Assembly (NCBI RefSeq): GCF_030272615.1
Contig: NC_081405.1
Span: 612,348,920 to 612,412,919 of the forward strand
DNA from: Cryptomeria japonica
Taxonomy: Eukaryota > Streptophyta > Pinopsida > Cupressales > Cupressaceae
Direction: 5' to 3'
DNA length: 64,000 bases
The position numbers and the translations under genes are program-made. This document shows positions 11,461-22,700 of this stretch, in pieces (position 1 is the stretch's first letter; each line of letters opens with the position of its first letter). The notes beneath the pieces are model-generated. The model saw only the letters and a program-made list of their open reading frames with translations, ran no database searches and was not told the origin of the DNA.

Positions 11461-14350
11461 AACTGCATTTCAAGAGAATAAATGATGCATTTATTTATGT
11501 TGTAATAATAAAATTGACAGGAGATGTAGGATATAGGCTAACTGTAGAAGCCATGCAAATGGTTAAGATGTGGGGGTATTGGTTCTTGTAAAACCAACGA
11601 TCTACTTACCTTCGGGTTAGCGGGTTCACAGGTAACCCATTCCTCCTACCTAGATATTGTAGCAACATAATAACTATTTTGGAGTATGCTAGGCAGTTGG
11701 CAGGTCTACAAGCATTATTAACACTCAAGCACAAAATCAGAATCACCTTGTCTATTTCTCTCGAGTATTATACAAGTCTCAACATTCAAGCAACAAAGGC
11801 AGTTGAGCAAGAATTGCAAGATTTGAGTTTAAAGGAGTTTGATTATACTCGCAAGTGGTATGATCCCTATGGAAAATTGAAGCAAATGGTGCCAAAGTCA
11901 TATGAGGGACATACGCCCGCATTGGAGGATTTTTGGGGCAACCTCCAAGATAGTTTTGAAGTAAGAGAAAAAGGGATATTATAGGTTGTCAGTGCCCTAA
12001 ATTAGGAATTTTGAGATTGAAACAAATATCCCTAAGGAGCCGAGAGACGATGGTGAACTACTTGACCCTACATTCAAAGAGAAGGAAATTGATCAAAGAC
12101 CGCTCACTCCTATCAGATGGTCCAACCAAGAAGAGTTGGATATTGAAATTGTTACAACAAAAGTTTTGGAAAGGATGAGGCAATGGTTAAGTTTAAGGAT
12201 CTGTCCTAGTGCTGACAAGGAGAAGAAGAAGGGGAGAGCAACTGATAACCCCCAGACCAAAGTACACAAAGAATATGCAAGGAGAACAAGGTTTGATTCA
12301 AGGAAGAACACTTCCACTAATCTGGAAGAAGCGGCAACACCAATTGACAACCGGGAGCTCAAGAGACAATTGGATGCTAAGATGAAAGAGTCCCAATTTT
12401 TGAAAACTATTGTGGACCATGGGATCACTATAGGATTACAAATTATCCCACATGCTTCTGTCACTCCCATCCTTCCTACAATTGGTCTTGTTCCAAGTGA
12501 AGGTGTCTCTCAAACTATGACAACTAAAACACCACCACCTCCTACTTCTCAAGCAGAGGAAGCCAAAGTGCAACCTCCTCCTGCTTCTTCTACACAACAA
12601 GCCACACCTATCCCAGTACCAACACAAGAAATGGTCATCATCCATAATATTAAAATAGGTTCAAATGAAGATGATGAGCCTATTGTAGTTGTAGAAAAGA
12701 AGAGGAAAGCGGAAAAGAAATGAAAGGAACTACAGGAGGAACTTGTTACAACTACTAAAGAGCCAACCATACAAGTGCAACCTATGGAGATTCATGTACA
12801 AGTTACATGAGAAGGGGAACTTGATGATGAATAGGATGAACAAGATGAAAGGATGGTTCTCACTCCTAAGGATCAAGAGATTTTGTTGCAACAGCTGGGA
12901 GGAGATGAGCAGGGGAATAAGGACAAAACACAAAGACAATTTAAAGAAGACGTTTTTGCAAAAGTTAGAAGAAATACAACAACAACTCGACCAATCTCTT
13001 CAAACTAGTCTCACCCAACAAGTTGCTCAACATCAGCAAAGACCACCAACTCCTCAAGATCAACATGATCAACAAGAGCATCAACAGGAGGAACAACAAG
13101 ATGAAGGTCAACAATGAGAAGAGGGAGAACATAATTTAGAGGCTCATAAGGTCACTGTGGAAGTAGCAGTACAGGGAGAGGAGCATGATGACATTGTCCC
13201 ACAATGGTTAAGTTTCACTTTTAAAAAGAAAGAGAAGGTCGTCCTCCCTAGTATGACATTATAAGGTGTGATTGTGGAGTCTGCAAGGAGAACAAAGAAA
13301 GAAAAAACTATTCATCATCTTTCAAGAACAGACTCCAGAGAGGTAATCACTAATATAGCAGCACCAGTGCAGGATCCCGAAGGATCCTCTCAAGCTACCC
13401 CTAGATATCAAGTGTCTCTGATGAGTTTGGGTAAATAGACTAAGTGGGGAGAGATGGCTACCTTGGTTGCTACAACGTCTACTGTCCAATCAAGGATGGA
13501 AAAGGAACATAAGACTAAGGCAGAGATTAAGGCACAATTGAGGCAGTACAAATGGTTGATTATGGAGATAGCCAAGCCTCTTGACTCCATAATTGATGAT
13601 GATTTGCCATCCACTTCATCGCTCCCTCCTAGTGATATTAAGGCTATATATGAAATGAAAAGGGTATCTACATCAGTTAAAGCTTGGACGAAGGATCAGT
13701 TGGGTAAAGTGAAAGCATTCTTGCAAAACACAATAGAGATAGTAGACGAAGCCAATTTTAATGAAAATGCTCTTATATATTGTGTTACACAGTGGGAGAA
13801 ATAGCTACATCAACTTTCTAAAAAGTATAAGATTTTGAAGAAGATCATAGAGCTGGAAGAAGATGTGATTACTAGAGAAGATCTATTGGGAGGTGAGATG
13901 GTTGTCAATTTGCAATCATGCATTGATATTTTAGATTTGAAAATGGAAGTAATGGAGCAAGGTTTCATCAAAGTGATCAAGGAACATCCTTTGCTCCTAG
14001 ATACACTTGATAAGTATGAACTATTTTTGACTAAACTGCTGGGAGGGCATGGTCATAGTCTCAAACAAGATGGACTATAACACCAAGAGAGTGTACTCAG
14101 CCAGTGGGATTCTTATGCCGTGACTCATTTTTCAGAGACTGCTGAGTTCACTGCCGATATAATGAATAGGTACATGTATGTAATATTCCAGTGCCAGGAA
14201 GCTGAGACACAGAGATATGAGATGGTTAGCAAGGTGGAAAGTATAAAAGAGATACTCAGAGAATCTAAGTTTCAGATAGGTTATATTGCTGATCCACCTG
14301 CTGCTTCTTTGGAATGCTTCATTAACAACTACCAGAACTACAAGAAGTGA
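10134..14350 (+). pseudogene. Long degenerate ORF of element A, unknown family
   Basis: Broken coding sequence on the plus strand. It begins with an ATG at 10134 (MDPSISKKKTKEEVKLDK) that hits a stop after 29 codons, then reappears at 10476-10820, 11679-11984, 12136-12723, 13454-13804, 13835-14080 and 14120-14350. The N-terminal half looks globular (for example TSYVVWVVARVGKFPGLKTE around 10850-10910). The middle is rich in Pro, Gln and Lys, and the C-terminal third is helical and coiled-coil-like. No RT, integrase, protease or transposase motif is visible. The layout (globular, charged linker, coiled coil) resembles the long ORF of element B at 19598-22833. I do not recognise the family; an additional ORF of a non-autonomous LTR element is the likeliest reading. 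Confidence 0.55.
10887..11785 (+). repeat. 463-bp tandem duplication with (CT)n tract
   Basis: The segment starting GTAAATTTCCAGGG at 10887 starts again at 11350 and is nearly identical through about 11785. Each copy contains a (CT)n microsatellite (about 10973-11009 and 11432-11455) of different length. Read in the ORF frame, the CT tract would encode alternating Ser and Leu. Confidence 0.9.
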
Positions 14351-14360
14351 GTGATGAACA

Positions 14361-14664
14361 GGTAGTTTTAAAGGGCGAATGCATGCTGGAGCACCGTCAT
14401 CGTCACCCCAACTGAGCTATCAACTGGAGTTACCTCTCATACTTGCTTTTTAGGCATTATCTTTGTATGGTTCAAAATAATTGTTGCTGGAGCACCATTT
14501 TGGAAGTGAGCAGGTAGTTTTAAAGGGCGAATGCATGCTGGAGCACTGTCACCATCACACCAACTAAGCTATCAACTGGAGTTACCTCTCATACTTGCTT
14601 TTTGGGCATTATCTTTGTATGGTTCAAAATACTTGCTGTTGGAGCACCGTTTTGAAAGTGGACA
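14361..14664 (+). repeat. 152-bp tandem duplication after element A ORF
   Basis: Two adjacent copies start with GGTAGTTTTAAAGGGCGAAT at 14361 and 14513, with only a few substitutions. A third, partial echo (the GGAGCACCGTTTTG phrase) ends the block. It is non-coding and directly follows the end of the element A coding remnant. Confidence 0.85.
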
Positions 14665-16190
14665 TGGAGTGTCAGTTTAGTAACACTTAACTGGAGTTCA
14701 CAAGCAACGACTTGCATGTCGACTGCGACTCCTTCCTTTTTGTAATCCTAGTCTATAGGCATGATTCTTTCCTAGGATGTAGGGCAAAACTCTATAAATT
14801 ATAAAATTTGTGCCATTGTAAGGGTCCGCAAATTGATGATTTGAGGTCCATTTTAGAGATTCCATTAAAGATTTTATGCATATTTTTATAAGTTTAGAAG
14901 ATTTTGTGATACTCTTTAAATTTTAATCCAAAAAGCAGCTCGTGGATTTCTTGATCTACTTGTGTGTTCTATATGGTTGTGTTCCTTGTGATCTGGTAAC
15001 TTCTATTGTCTGAATCAACAACTAGTTCTTTTGGATGCTTTATTATTCTATGAATCATATTGCGCATGTAAATGGCATACGAGGATTAAATTGATAGGGC
15101 AATTATTGGTTGGGTGATATTCATTTCCATTGGTGTGTAAAGTTGTCTGACTTTATATATTTTTCGGAGTTCGTCATTTGAATGCTGATTTAATGGTATT
15201 GATAATATTTGAATTAGATCATTCAGTTGTTATTGTATCAATTTATTTGTTATTTCCTTGTTCCCCTGATCTATCTTTTGCTGTTTATTTTTGAGAAGGT
15301 GAAAATCAGAAAATACAAAAAAAGGATTTTGTTTGTTTTGTTTCGACTAGCAGGCCCCTTAACAGGTACAATCGCATCAGCCACTAAGCTGCCCATCACC
15401 ATCGAGACCCGACTATAGAGACCTTGGAGTGGTTAGTTTCCCAAAACTTTCTGCTTTTCAGGAGAGGTGGTGAGTGTTCACATAAACTACCCGATTGCTG
15501 GTGAGTGTGTCAAAACACTCGTCAACAATTACATCATAAGCAAATTTAAATAATTACAATAATTTCCATGACTTTGTAAGGTGCTGTGATACCTAATCCT
15601 AACATTATCATTCTAGAAATTTTTTGTTATGGGACACTAAAAGGAACACATATTTGTATTAAGCCATGTATGACACTTGCATGCTTAAGATTGTGATCTT
15701 TGACATTCTTTCATGTCTATGAAGCTAGTTTAATCAAGAGAGTAATCTAAGAGAACATGACTCTTATGATCTGACAATTTCCTCAAGGTAATTCTTAATA
15801 CCACTAGTCCATACACATTAATCAATATAAAAGACAGATGTAGAATGAGTAGTGCAAGGAAATTAAATCAATCCTGAATTAAGAATAGATAAATACATCA
15901 ACACAATTTCATGATAGATATATCAATATCATAAAATGTAGATTTAATAACATAACCTTTTGCCACTATTACAATTCTCAAACAATAATAAACATTGATG
16001 AAAATAAAATATTTTCCTTCAATTTTATTAAAATAGTAGAGACAAAATACATTATCAAAACATCTATATATACATATGCACAACCATTTGTCCCTAATAG
16101 AATGGGGACCATCATTAAAAGCAAAGCATTTTGAAGCGAATTATTGCACAAAACACTTTTCCCAATAACCATTCGCCGACGAGCTTAAAA
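14665..16190. other. Intergenic stretch upstream of FCA
   Basis: AT-rich, with no gene recognised. It probably contains the 3' remains of element A and the distal FCA promoter. No second copy of the 9300-9580 promoter segment was seen, so a 3' LTR of element A could not be found. Confidence 0.4.
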
Positions 16191-16192
16191 AC

Positions 16193-16200
16193 TATATAAA
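16193..16200 (+). promoter_or_regulatory. Candidate FCA TATA box
   Basis: TATATAAA at 16193-16200 is followed about 30 bp downstream by a pyrimidine-rich stretch suitable for initiation, giving a 5' UTR of roughly 270 bp before the ATG at 16497. Position and sequence are typical for a plant core promoter. The start site itself is inferred. Confidence 0.5.
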
Positions 16201-16496
16201 CAACCTCGCATTCTCATCACGTATAATTAACTTTTTTTAATTTTCTTTCCAATTTTTACCATTGTAATGAAGCCATGGAATACCTTGGTATACAAGGATA
16301 AGAAGCAGTGCTGGGCCTTGAAAGCCACCACATACCAACTCTTCAGCACACTTCACTGTTTCAACCCATCTTTGAATCATAAAATTTGGCGGCCATTTGC
16401 AGCAGATTTTTGATTCTAGGGTTTTTAAGGGTTTGAAATTTTTTTAATCTCGGGGACTTCAAGAAAAACCGTAGCTAAAATTGGGGTGTCAGGTTT

Positions 16497-16740
16497 ATGG
16501 AGGCTTCTGCCCACATGATTAGCAATAATGGTAGGTTTCCCGTCAGCCAGAGCCCTATGAGGCAGCAGCAATCGGGTCCTCCTGCAATGCAGAACAACAG
16601 TAATAACTTTATCAATTCTAAGCACTTTGGAGGTGGAGGCCGTGGTGGCGCAATGGTGCCGAGGCCTGGTTATGGCGCCCATGGTATAGGGCACAAAAGG
16701 GATAGTAGCGGCTTCGATGTTGGACAGCGAGGTTCTCAAG
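16497..16740 (+). other. FCA exon 1: Gly-rich N-terminus
   Basis: Encodes residues 1-81, low complexity and rich in Gly, Asn, Ser, Gln and Arg, with an RGG-like HFGGGGRGGAMVPRPGYG segment. It ends in phase 1 before a GTATGT donor. The reading frame upstream of the ATG closes with TAA at 16476-16478. Confidence 0.9.
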
Positions 16741-19700
16741 GTATGTTGATTAGGGTTGGATTTCATTAGTTTTTTGGTTGGGTTTTATTTAGTCATTCGC
16801 AATTCTGAATTCCTTTGCTGTTTGGTAGAACAAAGTAACACGTTGATTTCCTCAGCTGGGTTCGATTCCCTTTGGGACAATAATCCTTTTACCTTGACAC
16901 CGTCTTTATTTTTTTGGGTAAATTTTTACTTCTATCCGAAGTGCAGCCGAGTTCGTCCATTGCGGCATCCTGCAACCCGCGAGTTTGATTTTAAGAATTT
17001 ATAATGTTATGCTTTTTTGTTGTTCTCTAAACTTTAGGTTGTCTTGTTGGGGTTTTATTAGTTATTAGAAAATTTGCATTCCAGAATGTTTTGTAAGATA
17101 AGTTTTTGATCTGTTCAGCCTGTTTCCACATTCCGTATCGACTAATGACGCTTCAACCTTGCATTCTTTTCATTTTAATTTGGTAATTTCTTTTCCCTCG
17201 TACTAGATTCCACAACCTAGGGTTATTGGTGTAGCTCTTGCATCAAATTAACACGAGAGTTGTCCACGGGGTTAATCCGTTGGCTTATTTTACTCCATTC
17301 AGTCGGATCTGGAAGATTATTCAATTTGGATTCTACTATATCGATTCCTACGGGACTTGGAATGCTGTATCCAGTGAGCTGGACGTATGACTCATTTTCA
17401 ACCCTTTATCATATTATTTTCTCTCAGGGACTTGAATTTGGTGCTATGAAAGCCCGATGTTTCCTTCCGTAGCATTTTTCATAATGATTTTTGGAAAACC
17501 TGCTGCTTCGATGCAATGACTGATGGGTATTTCTCTTGTCAAGTTGCCCGGTTAGCGGTGAAGGTCACACCCAGATATGGTACTTTACTCGATTTCAATA
17601 CTTTGTCAGTTGAGATTTTTAACCTGGAGTTCTTATTTGAAATTTAATTATTTTTTATATTTTTAATTATATGGAAATAAAAATATATATTATTATTTAT
17701 GTATAAAAGGTTAAAGCTACAAAAGCCCTTGGTCAAGTTACGATGTCCAGCCATTTCTGCAAGGATCCTGCTGAAACATAACGTGGAAATCTTCTTCCAT
17801 AAAATACGTTTACCATTCTTAGATGATGCCTGACATGCCAGATCCATGATAAGGCGACATACGATATTGAAAGAATTGAATTTGCAAACGCTCAAGATCA
17901 AGGTTTATAATTCTTTCTCTAAGATATCTTACAAAGCATCCTTAGTACTTACAAGTATCCTGCTGAAGTGTATGAGCAACATAGATTGTCTCCTCCTAAA
18001 TTCAGACTTATTACAAGTACTTTTAGGGTTATCATGACTGAGCCACAGTAGACTGCCTGATAAAGCTCACTTGAAGATGCACCTTATATCTCCCACATCA
18101 TGGCCATAGTCTGTTTTTGGTACCATGTGGCATTATAACTACTATAGTTTGTTAAACTAAAAGCTAAGAGTATTCATTTATTATTATGCTTTTCTTGTTG
18201 TTTGGGTCAGGTATGTGGAAATCGTAGAAGTATATTTCATTATGAATCTCTTTAAATAGGCTAGAATAAACGTAGGGCAATTTATAAAAATCAACATTAA
18301 GTCAAGTCATATCAGAAGGAAGTAGTAATGTTTAAACCTCAGTCCATTTGGTGGCTGAGACAGATGTAACATTTGTGGTCCTGGAGATGTTAGGCATGGA
18401 TTCCATTATGATTCTCTTTAAAGATGTGAGAATAAGCAGATGGGAATTTTTAAAAATCAATTAAGACAAATTATATCAGAAGGAAGCAGCAATGTCTAAA
18501 TGTCAGTCTATTTGGTGACTGGGACAGATGTAATGTTTATGGTCCCAAAGACCCTCGGGGCTCATGGAAGCAATTGAAATATTTCCTTCATGTTTTCTGG
18601 TAGATTCAAATTTAAACTTCAGCAATTAAATTCAATTGTTCACCAAACAAGTGGAACCCCCCTCTGCTGCTAGCAACTCTACAACATGTTGAGCTTGGAT
18701 TTAACTTCAATCTTCAACATTTCTCCTGGTACACATGGTTCCGAAATCTGTCATTATGGTATTGATCAGAGAAGATAAGGAGTGATTCCACCACTAGAGT
18801 TAAGATGAAAAATAAGATTACCCACTTGCAGAGTGCAGGTTCTCAAATCTCCTGTTTGAAAGCGCTCAAATTTTCCTTATATATTTTTGATATCCTTTGG
18901 ATTCTCATGTATTACTTGGTTTGTTGACACAAGGCTTTTCTTTTCCATTGTATCATGGCCATAGCCTAAGTCACAAGGTTCATGTTTGGTGAAAAAAAAA
19001 TTGGAACAAGACATTTGAACTATTGATTATTATATTGTTTATTTCATGAAATAAACTAGGTTGAACTATTGATTATTATATATTTTAATCATGAAATAAA
19101 CTAGGTTGCTGGTTCGGGTTCAAAGAACCGGTACGGCAAAATTTTGAAAAGGGGTTTGGGTTCGTTAGTACATGTAAATTATATATATATATTTATGCAG
19201 CCTATAAGCATGAATTAAGATTAGCATGTCACATAGCATCATATAAACAACAAAACCAACGTAAAATTGTAACTATAGCATCATGATCATACCATAATAG
19301 CATCATATACATCAAGTTTAATATCAAAATGATAAAATATTCAAGTATCATTGTTTCAACTTTCAACAATTTAAAGTTTGATCATCAAATGGATTCTCTA
19401 ATTCATCATCCTCATTGACATCGACATTAGATGAATCAATGCCAATGCCACTTACACTTGCACTTGCACTTTAAGTTTGCTCGCTATCCGAGTCATCAAA
19501 TGCAAAAAGCTGAGAAGTGAAAGCATTCATATCCAAAGACCGGGGCAAAAGAATAAGAAATGAAATCCTGTACAAACTAAAATTGGGATTATCGGATCTA
19601 AATGTACTTGAAAATATCCGGATAAGCACCCTTCAAAAATGCTAAATAAGTATCCCAGTTGGATTTCAAAGCTCCCAAAATTGATGCAAACCCATTCAAA

Positions 19701-22700
19701 ATGTAACCGTGCAGTTCTTCCTCTGTTAGGGTTGCCGATGTGGGCAAACTCATTTGTTCCATACATTCCCGCTTATGAAGTAACAAAGTATAAAGTAGGG
19801 GACTCACAAACCTCTCAACTCTCTGGCCTGGCAGATTAACTTGTCTTTTTCCTTCTCTAGGGCTGAAATTTCAAACTCCAAAAGAAAAATGTGACCATCA
19901 ATCGTGCTGGTCAATGATTCGGTACCATCAAAACTGACTACAAGTTGTTCCAACTTGTCTTTATCCTCCTTAACTTTATTCTCCAAGTCTACTACTAGTT
20001 TTGTTGTGTTAGTGCAAGACCGGTATTTTCGACTGCATTGATGAAGAGCCTCATCAATCCTTGTCATCTCTTCTGTCAGCTTAGCCTTGTTAGATGTGAT
20101 CATGTTATCACAGGTGACCTTCCTAGCTGCATTATACCTTTCCACCAACTGCCGGTTTGAAACTTGTTGAAGAGTTTTATACTCTTTTGCAATATGCTCA
20201 GTCAAACCTTTCAACTTACCAGATGGACTAGCTACCTGATCAATCTTGCATTACGGTGCAAGCTGCTACAAAATTGGAATAGCCTGCTCAATAACTTGCT
20301 TATCTTTTGAACCTTCCTTCCTTAATTTTTGAGCTGCAACAAACATCAATTCAAAACTGCTCAGCTGCTCAATGTTCTTGTTCCCAAAACGACCAAAATC
20401 TTCTTGACTGGATGAGTCAAGTGCCAACAATGAGCGACCAACAACCGGTGAAGGTGTTGGTACCCTGACCTCAAACTGATCAACCTGACCTTTCTCCTCT
20501 GCTTTCTGATCTATTTTATCCTTTATCTCCTCAGCACTGGTGGCTTCGCCACTTGGTGCAGCTATTTCCATTGCCTCAACCTAATGAACTTCAACTGTAT
20601 CAACATCAATTACCGGAGGATTATCTACCGGTTTATTGATCTCAACATCCTGTACAAGTGTAACTGCCAGAGGAATGTCCTTTATTTTCTGTTCCAAAAC
20701 CGGTGGATCTCCACCTAGTATACCTTTACCTTTAGCATCAACCGGGATGTCTGGAATGTCAGACTTAGGTGGAATATTCAGTGATGTAAAGAAACCTGGT
20801 TTATCCACAAAGAATTTAACCCAAGCCTCATGTGTTTCCTTCGCAATTTCATTTACTCTCCCCACCATAAGACTTACATGTCGGTGTTTACTCTGGAAAA
20901 TTGTTTTATTTGCAAACTCTAAACACTGCTGCATCTCTTCCTCAGTTATAGCACCACAAACAGTTAGCAATTCCTGAACCTTAATATGCTTATCCTCCTC
21001 AATAGCAGATAACCTCCTAGCTTCTAACTTATTATACAAATCTGCCGGTATTTGAGTCTCAATCTCAATTAAAGCTTTCTTATATATATAACAAAACTGA
21101 TTCCTCAATCTCCTTATCATCCATATCACTATAAAAGTGCTGTATGTTACTCAAAATACCATCCTTTGTGATTTGATCAATCAATTCAGCAACAAAAGGA
21201 GGAGCAATAACCTTAACACTTTTACCAGATTCAAGAGCAATATCTAAATCTGATTTCTTCTTCTTACCGGGGGTGGGAGCAGACTCCTTGGCCGGTTTCC
21301 TTTTCTCAGTTGGCTTCCTCTCCTTCAAAATTTCCTTTTGTGCTGTCGGAGGAGTGACTGTGGCTTTCTGTAGCTTCCCTTCCTCGGGCTTCTTCCTCTG
21401 AATCCTCATATAGATCTTAGGAATCTTCGGGGTTTCTTCCTCAGTCTCAGAACTAGATTCAACAGGAGCAATAAATGTCTTCGGTTTCTTCCTCTTCAAC
21501 AAACCCTTACCGGTTCCTATCGTCGGAGAAGCTTGAATTGCTGCTGGAGGAGATGTCTCTGCCAAACCAATGATTTGTTTGATTTCAGAGGACATCTTCT
21601 GGACAGCCTGTCCAACCTTCTTGATTTGTCCTTCCCTTTTCTTCTTGCTAAAACCAATCTTCACCTTAGATTCCTTTTGCTTTGCTGTTCCAAATGTTTT
21701 CTCCTTCTCATCAATCGGGGCATCTATAAGCATCTTGGCATAAAGATCCAAGATCTGTGCATCAACCTCATAGCCCATCTTAGTAACCCAGATTGTTCTA
21801 GGTTGCACTGCCTCCATTAAAGTTTCATCCTTTTTCACCATGAAGCATATGTCAGTAGAGTATTTGTCAACAATATGCTTAGGGATCCTTTCTCTCTTCT
21901 TCATAGCTTTCTGAAATGCCTTGAAATAACCCCACAAAACGGAGTCTCTGTCCTGTCCCAAATTCCTCAATGCATCCTTAATTTGTTTTTCTATCGGTAT
22001 ATCAAAGGCCCATTGCCTCTTACCGGATCTCGGTAGCTCATTTAAAAAGAAAAGCATCAAACAAACAATGAGATTTCCATACCGGAATGTACCTTTCTTA
22101 TCACCCTTAATCTTTCCCAAATTTGAAATCAACTCATCGCACATCACATCCACTGACAAAGATCATAATTCTCATTTTCTTTCACCATCTTGTGTGCATA
22201 GAAAATACAAGAAGTGGAAATAGAGTTTAATTGGTTTGATTGAGTTACCTTGTATCCAATTACCATGCTTGCAAATTGAACAACTTTATCTTTGATAGTG
22301 CTAATCCGCATCGACCGGTTATCAAAGGTGGCACCAATTAGCTTGTTCACCTCATTGTTCAGAATCTTCCTCCTATTTAGTGTCTGTTCGACTTGGGGTA
22401 AGCTGGTGATAGTGCAAATCGCTTCATTGGTGATTTTGTAGGGCTGGTCAAGCCACATGAACTCCCCATGGACTCTGCTCAGCACATACCGAATCATCTC
22501 ATCCTCGAACTCGGGCATCTCCAGAATATCAGTGAAACCCTTATCCTTCAGAATTTGAAATTCTGATTTGATCAATCCATCCTTGTTCAGCAAAGTAGAT
22601 AGTTACATTGATTTAATCTCTGATGAACCCAGATCCTTTAGAGTACAATGAATATATGCTCTCACATCTTCCACATAAAGAACTTCGTCAGGAACTCTAG

